Shown piece by piece: positions 46,437 to 54,130 of a stretch of DNA of 64,000 nucleotides. The notes beneath the pieces are model-generated. The model worked only from the letters and a program-made list of their open reading frames with translations, had not been told where the DNA came from and ran no database searches. The stretch comes from Dechloromonas sp. (GTDB taxonomy: Bacteria; Pseudomonadota; Gammaproteobacteria; Burkholderiales; Rhodocyclaceae): positions 62,001 through 126,000 of the forward strand of contig JAABQV010000007.1 in the NCBI GenBank assembly GCA_011391255.1, read 5' to 3'. Each line of letters opens with the position of its first letter. The first letter of the stretch is position 1. The position numbers and the translations under genes are program-made.

Positions 46437-46667
46437 TCAAAAACCCAAGCGGGGAACATCAGCAGCTTGTGAGGCTGGGTTTTCTTCGTAAAAGGGAAAA
46501 TCAGCAAACGCTCCCGCCAAGGCCAAACAATCCTGTGGCCATTCATACGCGGCGTATTTGCGGATGATTTCGGCCACCCAACGGCTTTTCGACAAACCAT
46601 TCGCCTGCGCTGCCTGCTCGACCAGCGCCTGCGTGGCATCGTCCAGATACAAGGTGATTTGTGACAT
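46437..46667 (-). CDS. Ribbon-helix-helix antitoxin paired with the PIN toxin
   Basis: The 76-residue protein has an N-terminal ribbon-helix-helix (ITLYLDDATQALVEQAA, NGLSKSRWVAEIIRK) for DNA binding. Its C-terminal tail is acidic/aromatic (DFPFYEENPA) and probably occupies the toxin active site. It is the first gene of the module, with an operator-like direct repeat 30 bp upstream. The RHH fold differs from the AbrB-type VapB, a pairing often seen with PIN toxins. Confidence 0.82.
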   Translation of the reverse strand: MSQITLYLDDATQALVEQAAQANGLSKSRWVAEIIRKYAAYEWPQDCLALAGAFADFPFYEENPASQAADVPRLGF

Positions 46668-46696
46668 GGCAGGAACTCCTTTGAATTAACTCGGAC

Positions 46697-46718
46697 AAGT
46701 ATATTTCAAAGTATATTT
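46697..46718. promoter_or_regulatory. Direct repeat operator of the toxin-antitoxin module
   Basis: AAGTATATTT occurs twice with a 12-bp period (46697-46706 and 46709-46718), 30 bp before the antitoxin start. Tandem half-sites one turn apart are typical of RHH autorepressor binding. The AT-rich repeat probably also overlaps the -10 region. Confidence 0.55.
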
Positions 46719-46759
46719 ACAACAAGAGGTTCGTCAAGTCGGTCAGTGTGTCAGGTCGC

Positions 46760-46876
46760 TCATGCTTTTTTGCCCCGCGGCGTTTTCTTCGGGGCTTTGC
46801 TGGCCGCCTCGGCGGTCATCTTGGTGCACAGCTCGCTGAGTGCCGACAGAAAGTGTGCATAATCATGCCTTTCCAT
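46760..46876 (-). CDS. Possible 38-residue basic peptide in the toxin/mobB gap
   Basis: An ATG at 46876 opens a 39-codon frame ending in a Lys/Ala/Pro-rich tail (KAPKKTPRGKKA). It fills most of the gap between the antitoxin promoter and mobB. No good Shine-Dalgarno is seen, and a TAG lies three codons upstream. The tail is like those of DNA- or polymer-binding proteins, so this could be the end of a decayed longer gene. Confidence 0.25.
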   Translation of the reverse strand: MERHDYAHFLSALSELCTKMTAEAASKAPKKTPRGKKA

Positions 46877-46897
46877 TTCGTGCTACCGACAACAACC

Positions 46898-47392
46898 ATG
46901 AAAGTGATCGGATTCGCCGGCTGGTCCGGCAGCGGCAAGACGACGCTGGTCGAGCGTGTGATTGGCCTGCTCGAGGCTCGTGGCCTGGTGGTGTCGTTGA
47001 TCAAGCACGCGCATCACGAAGCCGATGTCGATTATCCGGGCAAGGATTCCTATCGCCATCGCCACGCTGGTTGTCGCGAGGTTTTATTGACCTCGATGAA
47101 CCGCTGGGCCTTGATGCACGAGTTGCGCGGGCGACCCGAGATGACGCTGGATCAGGCGCTTGAGCAGCTATCGCCCTGCGATCTGGTGCTGGTGGAGGGC
47201 TTCAAGCGGGCGCCGATTGCCAAGATTGAGATCTGGCGCGCGGAAATCGGCAAGCCCTTGTTGTTTCCGGACGACCCGCACATCATTGCGATCGCCAGCG
47301 ATTCACGGCTGGAAACGGACTTGCCGCAGATCGATATCAACGATCCGGCGGCAGTTGCCGAATTTATCCTGGCCAGCAGCGGGCTGAATTGA
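46898..47392 (+). CDS. mobB: Molybdopterin-guanine dinucleotide biosynthesis protein MobB
   Basis: The 164-residue GTPase-like protein starts MKVIGFAGWSGSGKTTL, with a Walker A loop at about residues 8-16. It continues with IKHAHHEADVDYPGKDSYRH, the family's HHD/PGKDS(Y/F) block, and CDLVLVEGFKRAPIAKIE. MobB assists MobA in making the bis-MGD cofactor needed by formate dehydrogenase. The ATG at 46898 is the natural start; upstream residues in this frame are unrelated. Its stop abuts the stop of the convergent HD-GYP gene. Confidence 0.88.
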   Translation: MKVIGFAGWSGSGKTTLVERVIGLLEARGLVVSLIKHAHHEADVDYPGKDSYRHRHAGCREVLLTSMNRWALMHELRGRPEMTLDQALEQLSPCDLVLVEGFKRAPIAKIEIWRAEIGKPLLFPDDPHIIAIASDSRLETDLPQIDINDPAAVAEFILASSGLN

Positions 47393-48535
47393 TCAGCCTG
47401 TTTTCAGGTAGGCCGCGAGGTCGACCGTGTCGATCTGTTCCGGTTTCATGAAGCGTTCGGCATACTCGCGGTAAGCACCGGAGCGCAGGAAAAGGTCGAA
47501 CAATTCAGGATCGATGTGCTGATCCTTTTTCATGAACGACATGATCCTGATCGCCTCGGAGAGCGTCTTGCCCTTCTTGTAGGGGCGGTCAACCGCCGTC
47601 AGAGCCTCAAAAATGTCGGCAATCGCCATCATCCGGGCGAGCGGGCTCATTTCTTCCTTTTTCAGTTGGCGTGGATAGCCGCTGCCGTCCATCTTTTCGT
47701 GGTGGCCGGCAGCGATTTCCGGGACGTTGCGCAAATGTTTGGGGAAGGGCAGTTGGCTCAACATGATCAGCGTCTGGACGATATGTTCGTTGATCTTGTA
47801 GCGCTCTTCCTCGGATAACGTGCCGCGGGCGACGGCCAGGTTGTACAACTCGCCCTTGTTGTAGAGCAGCGCCGGCATCGTCATGCGGATGCCCCATTGG
47901 TTGTCGGCCGGCATCCGGTCGCGTGCCTGGCGCTCGAAAAAATGCTCGGCCTTGTTGGCCAGCAGGGCTTCGCTTACCGGCAGGTCAGGGGCCGGGCTGC
48001 GGGCTTTGCGCTCTTTTTCTTCGTGCGAAATGCCGAGCCGGTCATCGAGCGTGCGTTGCCAGGTGCGCGCGGCAATCGCGTCGAGGCGAGCGATTTTTTC
48101 GGGGGCCATGAATTCGCCGCCCTCGTTGCAGGTGGCGACAAAGGCAAAATCATCATCGAGTTGCGCCAGCGCTGCGGCCAACTGCTGGCGCGCCGGGGCT
48201 TCCTCTGCTCCACTGGAAATCGCTTGCAGACAGGCAATTTCGGCATCGCGCTTGAGTACCTCAAAGCGCATGCGGACTTCGTGGATGCGGTCGTACAGGG
48301 TTTCCAGCTTGGTCGCCTTGTCGACGACGTATTCCGGCGTTGTCACCTTGCCGCAATCGTGTAGCCAGGCGGCAACATGCACCGCTTCCCAATCGTCGGC
48401 GGAAAGCTGGAAGTTGGCGTAAGGGCCGCTCTGCTCGGCACAGGCGGCGCGCGCCAGCATCTTGGTCAGCTCCGGGACGCGTGCGCAGTGGCCGCCGGTG
48501 TAAGGGCTCTTGGCGTCAATGGCGCCGGCGATCAA
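47393..48535 (-). CDS. HD-GYP phosphodiesterase domain (3' half of a frameshift-split gene)
   Basis: The 380-residue segment has the HD motif in AAWLHDCGKVTTPEYVVDKA and the GYP signature in AAGHHEKMDGSGYPRQL, so c-di-GMP hydrolysis is expected. A long insert lies between them. The frame begins IAGAIDAKSPYTGGHCARVP, which in relatives follows a GAF domain in one polypeptide. It can start only at a TTG overlapping the upstream stop (TTGA). The upstream GAF/HAMP frame ends at exactly this point. Either reinitiation yields two proteins, or the gene is disrupted by two extra bases in a C4 run. Confidence 0.85.
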   Translation of the reverse strand: MIAGAIDAKSPYTGGHCARVPELTKMLARAACAEQSGPYANFQLSADDWEAVHVAAWLHDCGKVTTPEYVVDKATKLETLYDRIHEVRMRFEVLKRDAEIACLQAISSGAEEAPARQQLAAALAQLDDDFAFVATCNEGGEFMAPEKIARLDAIAARTWQRTLDDRLGISHEEKERKARSPAPDLPVSEALLANKAEHFFERQARDRMPADNQWGIRMTMPALLYNKGELYNLAVARGTLSEEERYKINEHIVQTLIMLSQLPFPKHLRNVPEIAAGHHEKMDGSGYPRQLKKEEMSPLARMMAIADIFEALTAVDRPYKKGKTLSEAIRIMSFMKKDQHIDPELFDLFLRSGAYREYAERFMKPEQIDTVDLAAYLKTG

Positions 48536-50274
48536 CTGAATGAAGGGGCTTCAAAGAGCGTCTTTTGCGCCTTGATCAGCTCCTTGCTTTCCAGCGAAAC
48601 CGCCACCGAACCGGAAAGCGCTTCGACAAAGCTGACCTGAGCCTGTCCGGCAGCCACCGGGCAGAGCAACATCATCGCGCCAACCAGTTGCTGCTGGCGG
48701 TTATGCAGCGGCACCGCGATGCCGTGCGTATCGTTTGTCGCGGCCACGCCGAGGGCAGCAAAGTCAGCGCTGGTGAGTACGCGGGTGCATGGCTTCCGGC
48801 TGCTCAGCGCCTGACTGAGCAAGGGGCCGGTGGTGGCTGGATCGATCTGGCCGAGGGTGCCTGGCAGGGGCGAGCCGTCGTCCTTGAGCGCGCTGGCATT
48901 GAGCAGTTGCCCGTGGTCGTAAAGGTAAAGAATCCCGGCTTTGGCCTCGGCGGCGGAGAGCGTTTCGCTGAGCAGGCGCGGTAGCAGGCGGTCGAAATCA
49001 TTTTCGGCTGCAATTGCCATGCTGATGTCGAGAAAACGCCGGATGGTTCGCTTCATGCCGCTCATTGTTGTGGCGAGGTCATTCACCTCAAGGACCAGAG
49101 AGCGCACCGTGATCGGCTGCGAAAACTCGAATTGCTGAATCAGATCGGCCTCGCGGGCCAGTTGCCGTAGCGGCTTGGCGACGCTTCTGGCGAGCAGCCA
49201 GGTGATTGGTATGGCGAGCAAAATAACGATTAAAACGGTCAGTGCGACGTGCCGGAGTGTTTGCCGGGCACCGGCCATCAATTCCTTGTCCGGGATCGCC
49301 GAAATCAGTAGCAGCGGGCTGCTGCCCTGAATGGTCAAAGGGCTGATCGAGATGTGCCATTGTTCGTCATTCAACGTCAGCCGGGAATTTCCCTCGCTTC
49401 GCGCGTCGAGCGCGCTCAGCGCGGCAAATGCCGGAACGCCGAGTTCGGAAATCGGTGTAAGTCGCGGCGGGGCATCCGGGCCGTTGGGAAAGCTGATCGC
49501 CTGGGCAGGATTTTCAAAGCCGATGGTCTGGCCTTTGCTATCGGCCAGCACAATCTGGCTGCCAGGCGTGACTTTTTGGTCGGCCAGCGAGAGCCCGAGG
49601 GTGTCCAGTTGAATATCGGCACCGGCAACCGCATCACCGCGCGGCGAGCGCCGGGAGATGGTACTGCCGACCTTTTTGCTCGAGTAAAACAGGTAGGGTT
49701 CGGTGTAAGCCTGCTGATCGGTGGTGATTGCCGAGCTGTACCAGTCACGTTGGCGCGGGTCGTAGTTGCTCGCGTAATCGGGTCGCGGGTCACGGCGCAG
49801 AATTGCGCCGGCGGTATCGAGATAGAGGAATTCGCCCTTGCCCTGAGCGATGCTTTGCACCAGATAGGCGGCAGTTGCGGGGGCCTTGAAGAATGCTCGC
49901 TCGGTGGCATCGGAGAGCCGGCGGGTGAAGAAGAGATCACCGCTTGCGTAGCCGATATAGAACGCCGAGATGGCCGGGGAATCTTGCAGTGCTTCGCGGA
50001 TCAGTCCGAGGAAAGCGAGCCGTTCGCTCAGCGTCTGCGCTTCGGTAACTTTTGACTGGCTGATCAGGCGCATCGCCATCCCGGCCGGGGCCACGAGATT
50101 TCTGAATTCGCTGTGGATTTCCTTGCTGATCCGGGCGTTCAGCTCGCTGGCGCTGGATTCGAGAAGTTCGCGGCTACTTTTGTAACCGAGAAAGCCGACG
50201 ATGCTGCTGATCAAAAGAATCAGCGCTACAAACAGGGTCGAGATCTGCAAATGAAGCGGGTAGCGATGCGCCAT
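48532..50274 (-). CDS. Cache-HAMP-GAF sensor (5' half of a frameshift-split HD-GYP gene)
   Basis: A 580-residue membrane sensor. TM1 at about 10-30 is followed by a periplasmic cache domain (about 35-335, with DPRQRDWYSSAI and TEPYLFYSSKK), TM2 at about 345-365 and HAMP (AKPLRQLAREADLIQQ). A GAF-like domain (about 430-560) follows. It ends KAQKTLFEA and then out-of-family PSFS-stop. Deleting two bases at the C4 run (48545-48548 on the plus strand) would continue as FEAFIQLIAGAIDA and fuse it to the HD-GYP half. Intact, it would be a single protein of about 960 residues that degrades c-di-GMP in response to a periplasmic signal. Confidence 0.85.
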   Translation of the reverse strand: MAHRYPLHLQISTLFVALILLISSIVGFLGYKSSRELLESSASELNARISKEIHSEFRNLVAPAGMAMRLISQSKVTEAQTLSERLAFLGLIREALQDSPAISAFYIGYASGDLFFTRRLSDATERAFFKAPATAAYLVQSIAQGKGEFLYLDTAGAILRRDPRPDYASNYDPRQRDWYSSAITTDQQAYTEPYLFYSSKKVGSTISRRSPRGDAVAGADIQLDTLGLSLADQKVTPGSQIVLADSKGQTIGFENPAQAISFPNGPDAPPRLTPISELGVPAFAALSALDARSEGNSRLTLNDEQWHISISPLTIQGSSPLLLISAIPDKELMAGARQTLRHVALTVLIVILLAIPITWLLARSVAKPLRQLAREADLIQQFEFSQPITVRSLVLEVNDLATTMSGMKRTIRRFLDISMAIAAENDFDRLLPRLLSETLSAAEAKAGILYLYDHGQLLNASALKDDGSPLPGTLGQIDPATTGPLLSQALSSRKPCTRVLTSADFAALGVAATNDTHGIAVPLHNRQQQLVGAMMLLCPVAAGQAQVSFVEALSGSVAVSLESKELIKAQKTLFEAPSFS

Positions 50275-50306
50275 GGCTTTGTTTTCGGCAGGATGGAAGC
50301 GCCATC

Positions 50307-50894
50307 TTACCTGCCTTCGAAGCGCCCGAGTTCTTCCCGCGTGTTGATGTTTTCAAAGGCTGCGGCCTGATCGTCGAAGGCAACTTCGGTTACTTTCAAG
50401 GTCGAATACCAGCGGTCTATCTTGCGCCCGCCGCTTTGCAAAAACTCGGTCAAATGCGGCAAAACCTCGCGTTTGCACAGGCAAAAGACCGGTTGCGGCT
50501 GATCGAAGGTGCGAACAACAGCGAGATCGGCGCCGCTTGCGGTCAACGCCAAAAACAGGCGGGAAATCAGATCTTCCGGCAGAAACGGCGAGTCGCAGGG
50601 GGCGGTGGCGACCAGCGGGGTTTGCGCGGCCGACAGGGCGGCATGCAGTCCGGCGAGCGGGCCGGCAAAATCGGGAATCTGATCCGGGACAACCGGGCAG
50701 CCAAACTCGGCATAGCGCTCCAGATTCTGGTTGGCGTTGATGATCAGGGTGCCGACCTGCGGTTGCAGGCGTTCGATCACCCAGGCAACCATCGTCTTGC
50801 CGCGCAGCAGCTGTAACCCTTTGTCGACGTTGCCCATGCGACGCCCCATGCCACCAGCCAAAATAACGCCGGTGATGCTTGACTGCTCAGTCAT
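50307..50894 (-). CDS. mobA: Molybdenum cofactor guanylyltransferase MobA
   Basis: The 195-residue nucleotidyltransferase has GVILAGGMGRRMGNVDKGL for GTP binding, INANQNLERY, FAGPLAGLHAAL and the metal-binding region VATAPCDSPFLP. It joins GMP to molybdopterin to form MGD. The start overlaps the fdhD stop by 4 nt (ATGA), so the two are an operon that matures formate dehydrogenase. Confidence 0.92.
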   Translation of the reverse strand: MTEQSSITGVILAGGMGRRMGNVDKGLQLLRGKTMVAWVIERLQPQVGTLIINANQNLERYAEFGCPVVPDQIPDFAGPLAGLHAALSAAQTPLVATAPCDSPFLPEDLISRLFLALTASGADLAVVRTFDQPQPVFCLCKREVLPHLTEFLQSGGRKIDRWYSTLKVTEVAFDDQAAAFENINTREELGRFEGR

Positions 50895-51694
50895 CGTGTA
50901 AACCTTTCAGCACCGCTGAACAGCAAATAATGCTTACCCTGCGCGCGGCCGATCATCGTCATCCCGAGTTTGCTGGCAATTTCCCAACCCATTTGTGTCA
51001 GGCCGGATCTTGAGACAAGGAAGGGAATGCCCATTTGGGCGGTCTTGATCACCATTTCGGAAGTCAGCCGACCGGTCGTGTAGAAAATCTTGTCGCCGCC
51101 ATCGAGTTCGTCGAGCCACATCTTGCCGGCAATTGCATCGACCGCATTGTGGCGGCCAACGTCTTCGACAAACATCAGAATTTCAGCGCCCTTGGCCAAC
51201 GCGCAGCCATGCACGGCGCCGGCTTGTTTGTAAATCGACTCGTGATGGCGGACGGCATCAAGCAGGCCGTAAAGCGTGACCTCCGCCAGCATGGCGGTGG
51301 CCGGCAAATGGATATTGTCGATTTCCGCCATCAGGTCGCCAAAAATGGTGCCTTGTCCGCAGCCGGTGGTGACGGTTCGTTTTTCCAGGCGCTCGGCGGC
51401 GATGCCTTGCCCATGACGGGTAACGACGGCAACCGCATTGACTTCCCAATCAACCTGGACGCTGACGATGTCGCTCAACTTGCCGATCAGCCGCTGGTTG
51501 CGCAGATAGCCAAGAGTGAGCGCTTCGGGGGCGGCGCCGAGGGTCATCAGGGTGACGATTTCCTGCTTGTCGACGTAAATGGTCAGCGGATGTTCGCCGG
51601 CAATCGCGGTCGGCACGATCTCGCCGCGTTCATTGACGGCGTCGATCTCGAAGGTCAGTGGCCGGGCGGCCTGGGTCAGCAGTGGGCGGTTCAT
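50891..51694 (-). CDS. fdhD: Formate dehydrogenase accessory sulfurtransferase FdhD
   Basis: The 267-residue protein shows the FdhD blocks LTIYVDKQEIVTLMTLG, TGCGQGTIFGD (with the reactive Cys of this branch), GRHNAVDAIAGKMW, TTGRLTSEMVIKTAQMGIP and VSRSGLTQMG. FdhD carries sulfur from a cysteine desulfurase to the metal of the bis-MGD cofactor. The usual two-Cys CxxC form is reduced to one Cys here. It is cotranscribed with mobA and divergent from tupA. Confidence 0.92.
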   Translation of the reverse strand: MNRPLLTQAARPLTFEIDAVNERGEIVPTAIAGEHPLTIYVDKQEIVTLMTLGAAPEALTLGYLRNQRLIGKLSDIVSVQVDWEVNAVAVVTRHGQGIAAERLEKRTVTTGCGQGTIFGDLMAEIDNIHLPATAMLAEVTLYGLLDAVRHHESIYKQAGAVHGCALAKGAEILMFVEDVGRHNAVDAIAGKMWLDELDGGDKIFYTTGRLTSEMVIKTAQMGIPFLVSRSGLTQMGWEIASKLGMTMIGRAQGKHYLLFSGAERFTR

Positions 51695-51839
51695 CGAACA
51701 AATTCTACACGGGAGAATTGTTACGGTGCGCTGCCGAGTACCCTGAGCAACGCTCGACGGCCTTGTGATAGCCTTCCGCTCGACCCTGAATCGCCAGATC
51801 AGGGCGCTCGCAGATCAATGACCAAAACCGGGTGAGCCG

Positions 51840-52655
51840 ATGAAATTCGTTAAATTCCTGATCGCCGGCGCCATTGTGCTGCCGTGCAGCTTCGCCACCG
51901 CTGCCGATGCGGCGTTCATCACCGTCGCCTCGACGACCTCAACCGAACAATCCGGGTTGTTTGGCCACATCCTGCCGGTTTTTGAGAAAGAGAGCGGCAT
52001 CAAGGTTCGCGTCGTCGCCCTCGGCACCGGCCAGGCGCTCGATACGGCGCGGCGCGGCGATGCCGATGTGGCTTTTGTGCATGACCAGGTCGCCGAGGCA
52101 AAATTTGTTGCTGAAGGTTCGGGCGTCGAGCGCAAGGAGGTGATGTACAACGATTTTGTGCTGGTTGGCCCCAAGGCAGATCCTGCCAAAGTGGCCGGCA
52201 AGGATATTCAGGCCGGCTTGCGGCGGATCGCAGCGAGCCGTCCGCCCTTTGTCTCGCGCGGCGATAAGAGCGGTACGCATGCCGCTGAATTGCGCTACTG
52301 GAAATCTGCCGGGGTTGATCTTGAGGCGATCAAAGGCCCGTGGTACCGGGATTCCGGACTCGGCATGGGGCCGGTGCTCAATATGGCGGCATCAATGAAC
52401 GCCTACGTGCTGGCCGATCGCGGCACCTGGCTGGCCTTCAAGAATCGCGCTGATCTAGCCATTGTCATTGAAGGTGATACCCGTTTGTTTAACCAGTACG
52501 GTGTGATTTTGGTCAATCCAGCCAAACATCCGCACATAAAGAAAGTCGAAGGGCAGCGTTTTATCGACTGGCTGGTGTCAGCGGCCGGGCAAAAGGCGAT
52601 TGCCGGGTACAAGATTTCTGGAGAGCAGCTTTTCTTTCCGAATGCGAAGCGCTAA
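51840..52655 (+). CDS. tupA: Tungstate-binding periplasmic protein TupA
   Basis: The 271-residue protein has a signal peptide (FLIAGAIVLPCSFATAADA). The TupA oxyanion-binding motif TVASTTSTEQSGL follows directly, then ALGTGQALDTARRGDADV, RGDKSGTHAAELRYW and GDTRLFNQYGVILVNP. TTTS-type proteins bind tungstate, and less often molybdate. The matching permease start is seen 11 kb away at the window's end (tupB). In between lies a formate dehydrogenase operon, which suggests a tungsten- or molybdenum-dependent enzyme. Confidence 0.9.
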   Translation: MKFVKFLIAGAIVLPCSFATAADAAFITVASTTSTEQSGLFGHILPVFEKESGIKVRVVALGTGQALDTARRGDADVAFVHDQVAEAKFVAEGSGVERKEVMYNDFVLVGPKADPAKVAGKDIQAGLRRIAASRPPFVSRGDKSGTHAAELRYWKSAGVDLEAIKGPWYRDSGLGMGPVLNMAASMNAYVLADRGTWLAFKNRADLAIVIEGDTRLFNQYGVILVNPAKHPHIKKVEGQRFIDWLVSAAGQKAIAGYKISGEQLFFPNAKR

Positions 52656-52672
52656 GGCGTTGCCATGGAAAG

Positions 52673-52688
52673 CCGCGCCCCGGCGCGG
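52673..52688 (+). terminator. GC-rich hairpin after tupA
   Basis: Perfect CCGCGCC/GGCGCGG stem with a 2-nt centre, followed by ttctcccgttctcg. The T-run is poor, so it may only slow transcription or need Rho. Confidence 0.35.
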
Positions 52689-52753
52689 TTCTCCCGTTCT
52701 CGTTGGATTTTGTTTAAGCTGGTAGCCCTGCCAAATCCAACGAGGCTCTCCTT

Positions 52754-53119
52754 TTGACTCACCTACCCCACCCGCTTCCTGATTTCATTTTCGATAGTGA
52801 TGTAGATAACTTTGAGGTGAGCGTTATCGAAGCCTCGAAAATTGCCCCGGTGATTGCCGATTTCTGGGCCGACTGGTGCCCGCCCTGCCGGGCCTTGACG
52901 CCGGTGCTTGAAAGGCTGACCAACAGCCTGGCGGGACAAATACGGCTGGCCAAAATCGAGGTCGACGAAGGCCATAACATGAAGCTGGCAGGGCGCTACG
53001 GGCTCAAGGGCTTCCCCACCGTTTTGCTGTTTATCGATGGTGAACTCAAGGGGCGTTTCTCCGGCGCGCGAGGCGAACATTGGGTCAAGGAATTTCTCGC
53101 GGAGCACGAAGCGATTTAA
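52754..53119 (+). CDS. Thioredoxin-like protein with WCPPC active site
   Basis: The 121-residue protein has a thioredoxin fold with ADFWADWCPPCRALTPVLERL at about residue 35, cis-Pro in GFPTVLLFIDGE, and no signal peptide. The CPPC active site differs from the usual CGPC and should shift the redox potential. It starts with TTG preceded by cgagg; there is no in-frame ATG upstream. It sits just ahead of the formate dehydrogenase accessory genes and may keep their cysteines reduced, but it could be independent. Confidence 0.85.
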   Translation: MTHLPHPLPDFIFDSDVDNFEVSVIEASKIAPVIADFWADWCPPCRALTPVLERLTNSLAGQIRLAKIEVDEGHNMKLAGRYGLKGFPTVLLFIDGELKGRFSGARGEHWVKEFLAEHEAI

Positions 53120-53158
53120 ATCGGCTATGCTGGAAAAAGAGAATTCCAGAGAGTGGTC

Positions 53159-53626
53159 ATGAAACAATTTCCCGTCGCCGTCATCATCGAAAAAAAACAG
53201 ATCGACAACCGCTGGGCCAGTGAAAGCTGGGAGGCGATAGGCGTTCTGCCGGCCTTTGATGCCGACCCGGCAGCAGCGCCGCGACAGATTTTTGCCGATG
53301 AGCGGCGCCAGCATTTTCTCGCCGGCTATTTCCCGCTTCAATTGTTCCGCGACGAGGTCGATAACTACCATCTCAATCTGCTCTCGCCAGAGCCGCGCGT
53401 TTTTGTGCTGTGGCGCTTGATCGATGATTTTGCCCTGCCCATTGAAGCGACGCTGAGTTACGGCGAGGCGGCGCGCTGGCTGGATTCCGGCGAGAACTGC
53501 GACGGCGTGCCGATGCCGCCGGAAATTGCCGACTGGCTGGGCGATTTCGTCAATACGCATTACAAGCCGGCGGTGCGCAACAAGATCAAACGCAACGACC
53601 CGCTGGGTCAAAAGGTCGCCCGGTGA
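53159..53626 (+). CDS. DUF3305 protein, formate dehydrogenase cluster
   Basis: The 155-residue cytosolic protein matches DUF3305: FPVAVIIEKKQIDNRWASES at the start, a central LFRDEVDNYHLNLLSPEPRVFVLW, and a C-terminal NTHYKPAVRNKIKRNDP. This family is found almost only beside DUF3306 and respiratory formate dehydrogenase genes. Its function is unknown. The ATG at 53159 is preferred to a GTG at 53153. The stop overlaps the next gene's GTG start by 4 nt. Confidence 0.85.
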   Translation: MKQFPVAVIIEKKQIDNRWASESWEAIGVLPAFDADPAAAPRQIFADERRQHFLAGYFPLQLFRDEVDNYHLNLLSPEPRVFVLWRLIDDFALPIEATLSYGEAARWLDSGENCDGVPMPPEIADWLGDFVNTHYKPAVRNKIKRNDPLGQKVAR

Positions 53627-54054
53627 GCCGTTTTCTCGAACGCTGGTCGCGCCTGAAAAAGGCTGCCGAAACGGCGTCGACCGCAGAAGGCATCGATCCC
53701 GAAAAGCTGCTCGCCGAACTTGGTCCGGACAGTGACTTTGCGGTTTTTCTCAAGGAAGAAGTGAGCGAAGTCGTGCGCCGGCAAGCGATGAAAACCCTCT
53801 TCGCTGATCCGCGCTTCAATGCGATGGACGGGCTAGATATTTACATCGGTGACTACTCGATCGAAGACCCGATTCCCGCCGAAATGCTGGCGACACTGAA
53901 TCAGATGCGCAGCTTTGTCGAAGCGCCGCAGGCCGCAGCAGAGCCAGCCGAGCCAGTGATTGAAGCGGCTCCAGATAGCGACATTTTGTCCGCCGATGGA
54001 CAAAATGTCCCACCCGTTGAGGCGCCTGAAAATTCACCATCAGTGAATCAATAG
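53623..54054 (+). CDS. DUF3306 protein, formate dehydrogenase cluster
   Basis: A 143-residue protein starting with GTG. MSRFLERWSRLKKAA and the block RRQAMKTLFADPRFNAMDGL are typical of DUF3306, followed by a variable acidic/Pro tail. It is translationally coupled to the DUF3305 gene. Its 3' end contains a perfect 12-bp inverted repeat (53980-54009) that probably acts as an upstream activator site for the next transcription unit, so the coding tail doubles as regulatory DNA. Confidence 0.85.
   Translation: MSRFLERWSRLKKAAETASTAEGIDPEKLLAELGPDSDFAVFLKEEVSEVVRRQAMKTLFADPRFNAMDGLDIYIGDYSIEDPIPAEMLATLNQMRSFVEAPQAAAEPAEPVIEAAPDSDILSADGQNVPPVEAPENSPSVNQ
53980..54009. promoter_or_regulatory. Perfect inverted repeat, probable enhancer (UAS) of the sigma-54 promoter
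   Basis: GACATTTTGTCC and its exact complement are separated by 6 bp. Each arm contains its own dyad, GACA-N3-TGTC, so two adjacent activator sites are possible. The centre is about 116 bp upstream of the predicted start site of the promoter at 54084, a normal distance for bacterial enhancer-binding proteins. Confidence 0.55.
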
Positions 54055-54083
54055 CTTAGCTGTCGAATTCCCCGGTTCGCAGC

Positions 54084-54099
54084 TGGCGCGAACCTTGCA
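54084..54099 (+). promoter_or_regulatory. Sigma-54 (RpoN) promoter of the formate dehydrogenase operon
   Basis: TGGCGCG-AACC-TTGCA matches the -24/-12 consensus TGGCACG-N4-TTGCW with one change and has the required GG-N10-GC spacing. It lies between the DUF3306 stop (54054) and the Fe-S protein start, giving a predicted start site near 54110. Confidence 0.65.
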
Positions 54100-54130
54100 G
54101 ATAGATCTGACTTTCGAAAGGTTCCTGCCC

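Noticed and set aside
46748-46897. 50-residue N-terminal extension of MobB
   Set aside because: The sequence is unlike the family, and the conserved protein starts MKVIGFAGWSGSGKTTL at 46898.
51695-51839. Molybdenum cofactor riboswitch or molybdate operator between fdhD and tupA
   Set aside because: I looked for the long conserved aptamer and for a ModE-type palindrome and saw neither.
54095-54130. TTG start at 54095 for the Fe-S protein
   Set aside because: It coincides with the -12 element of the sigma-54 promoter, so the message would begin downstream of it.
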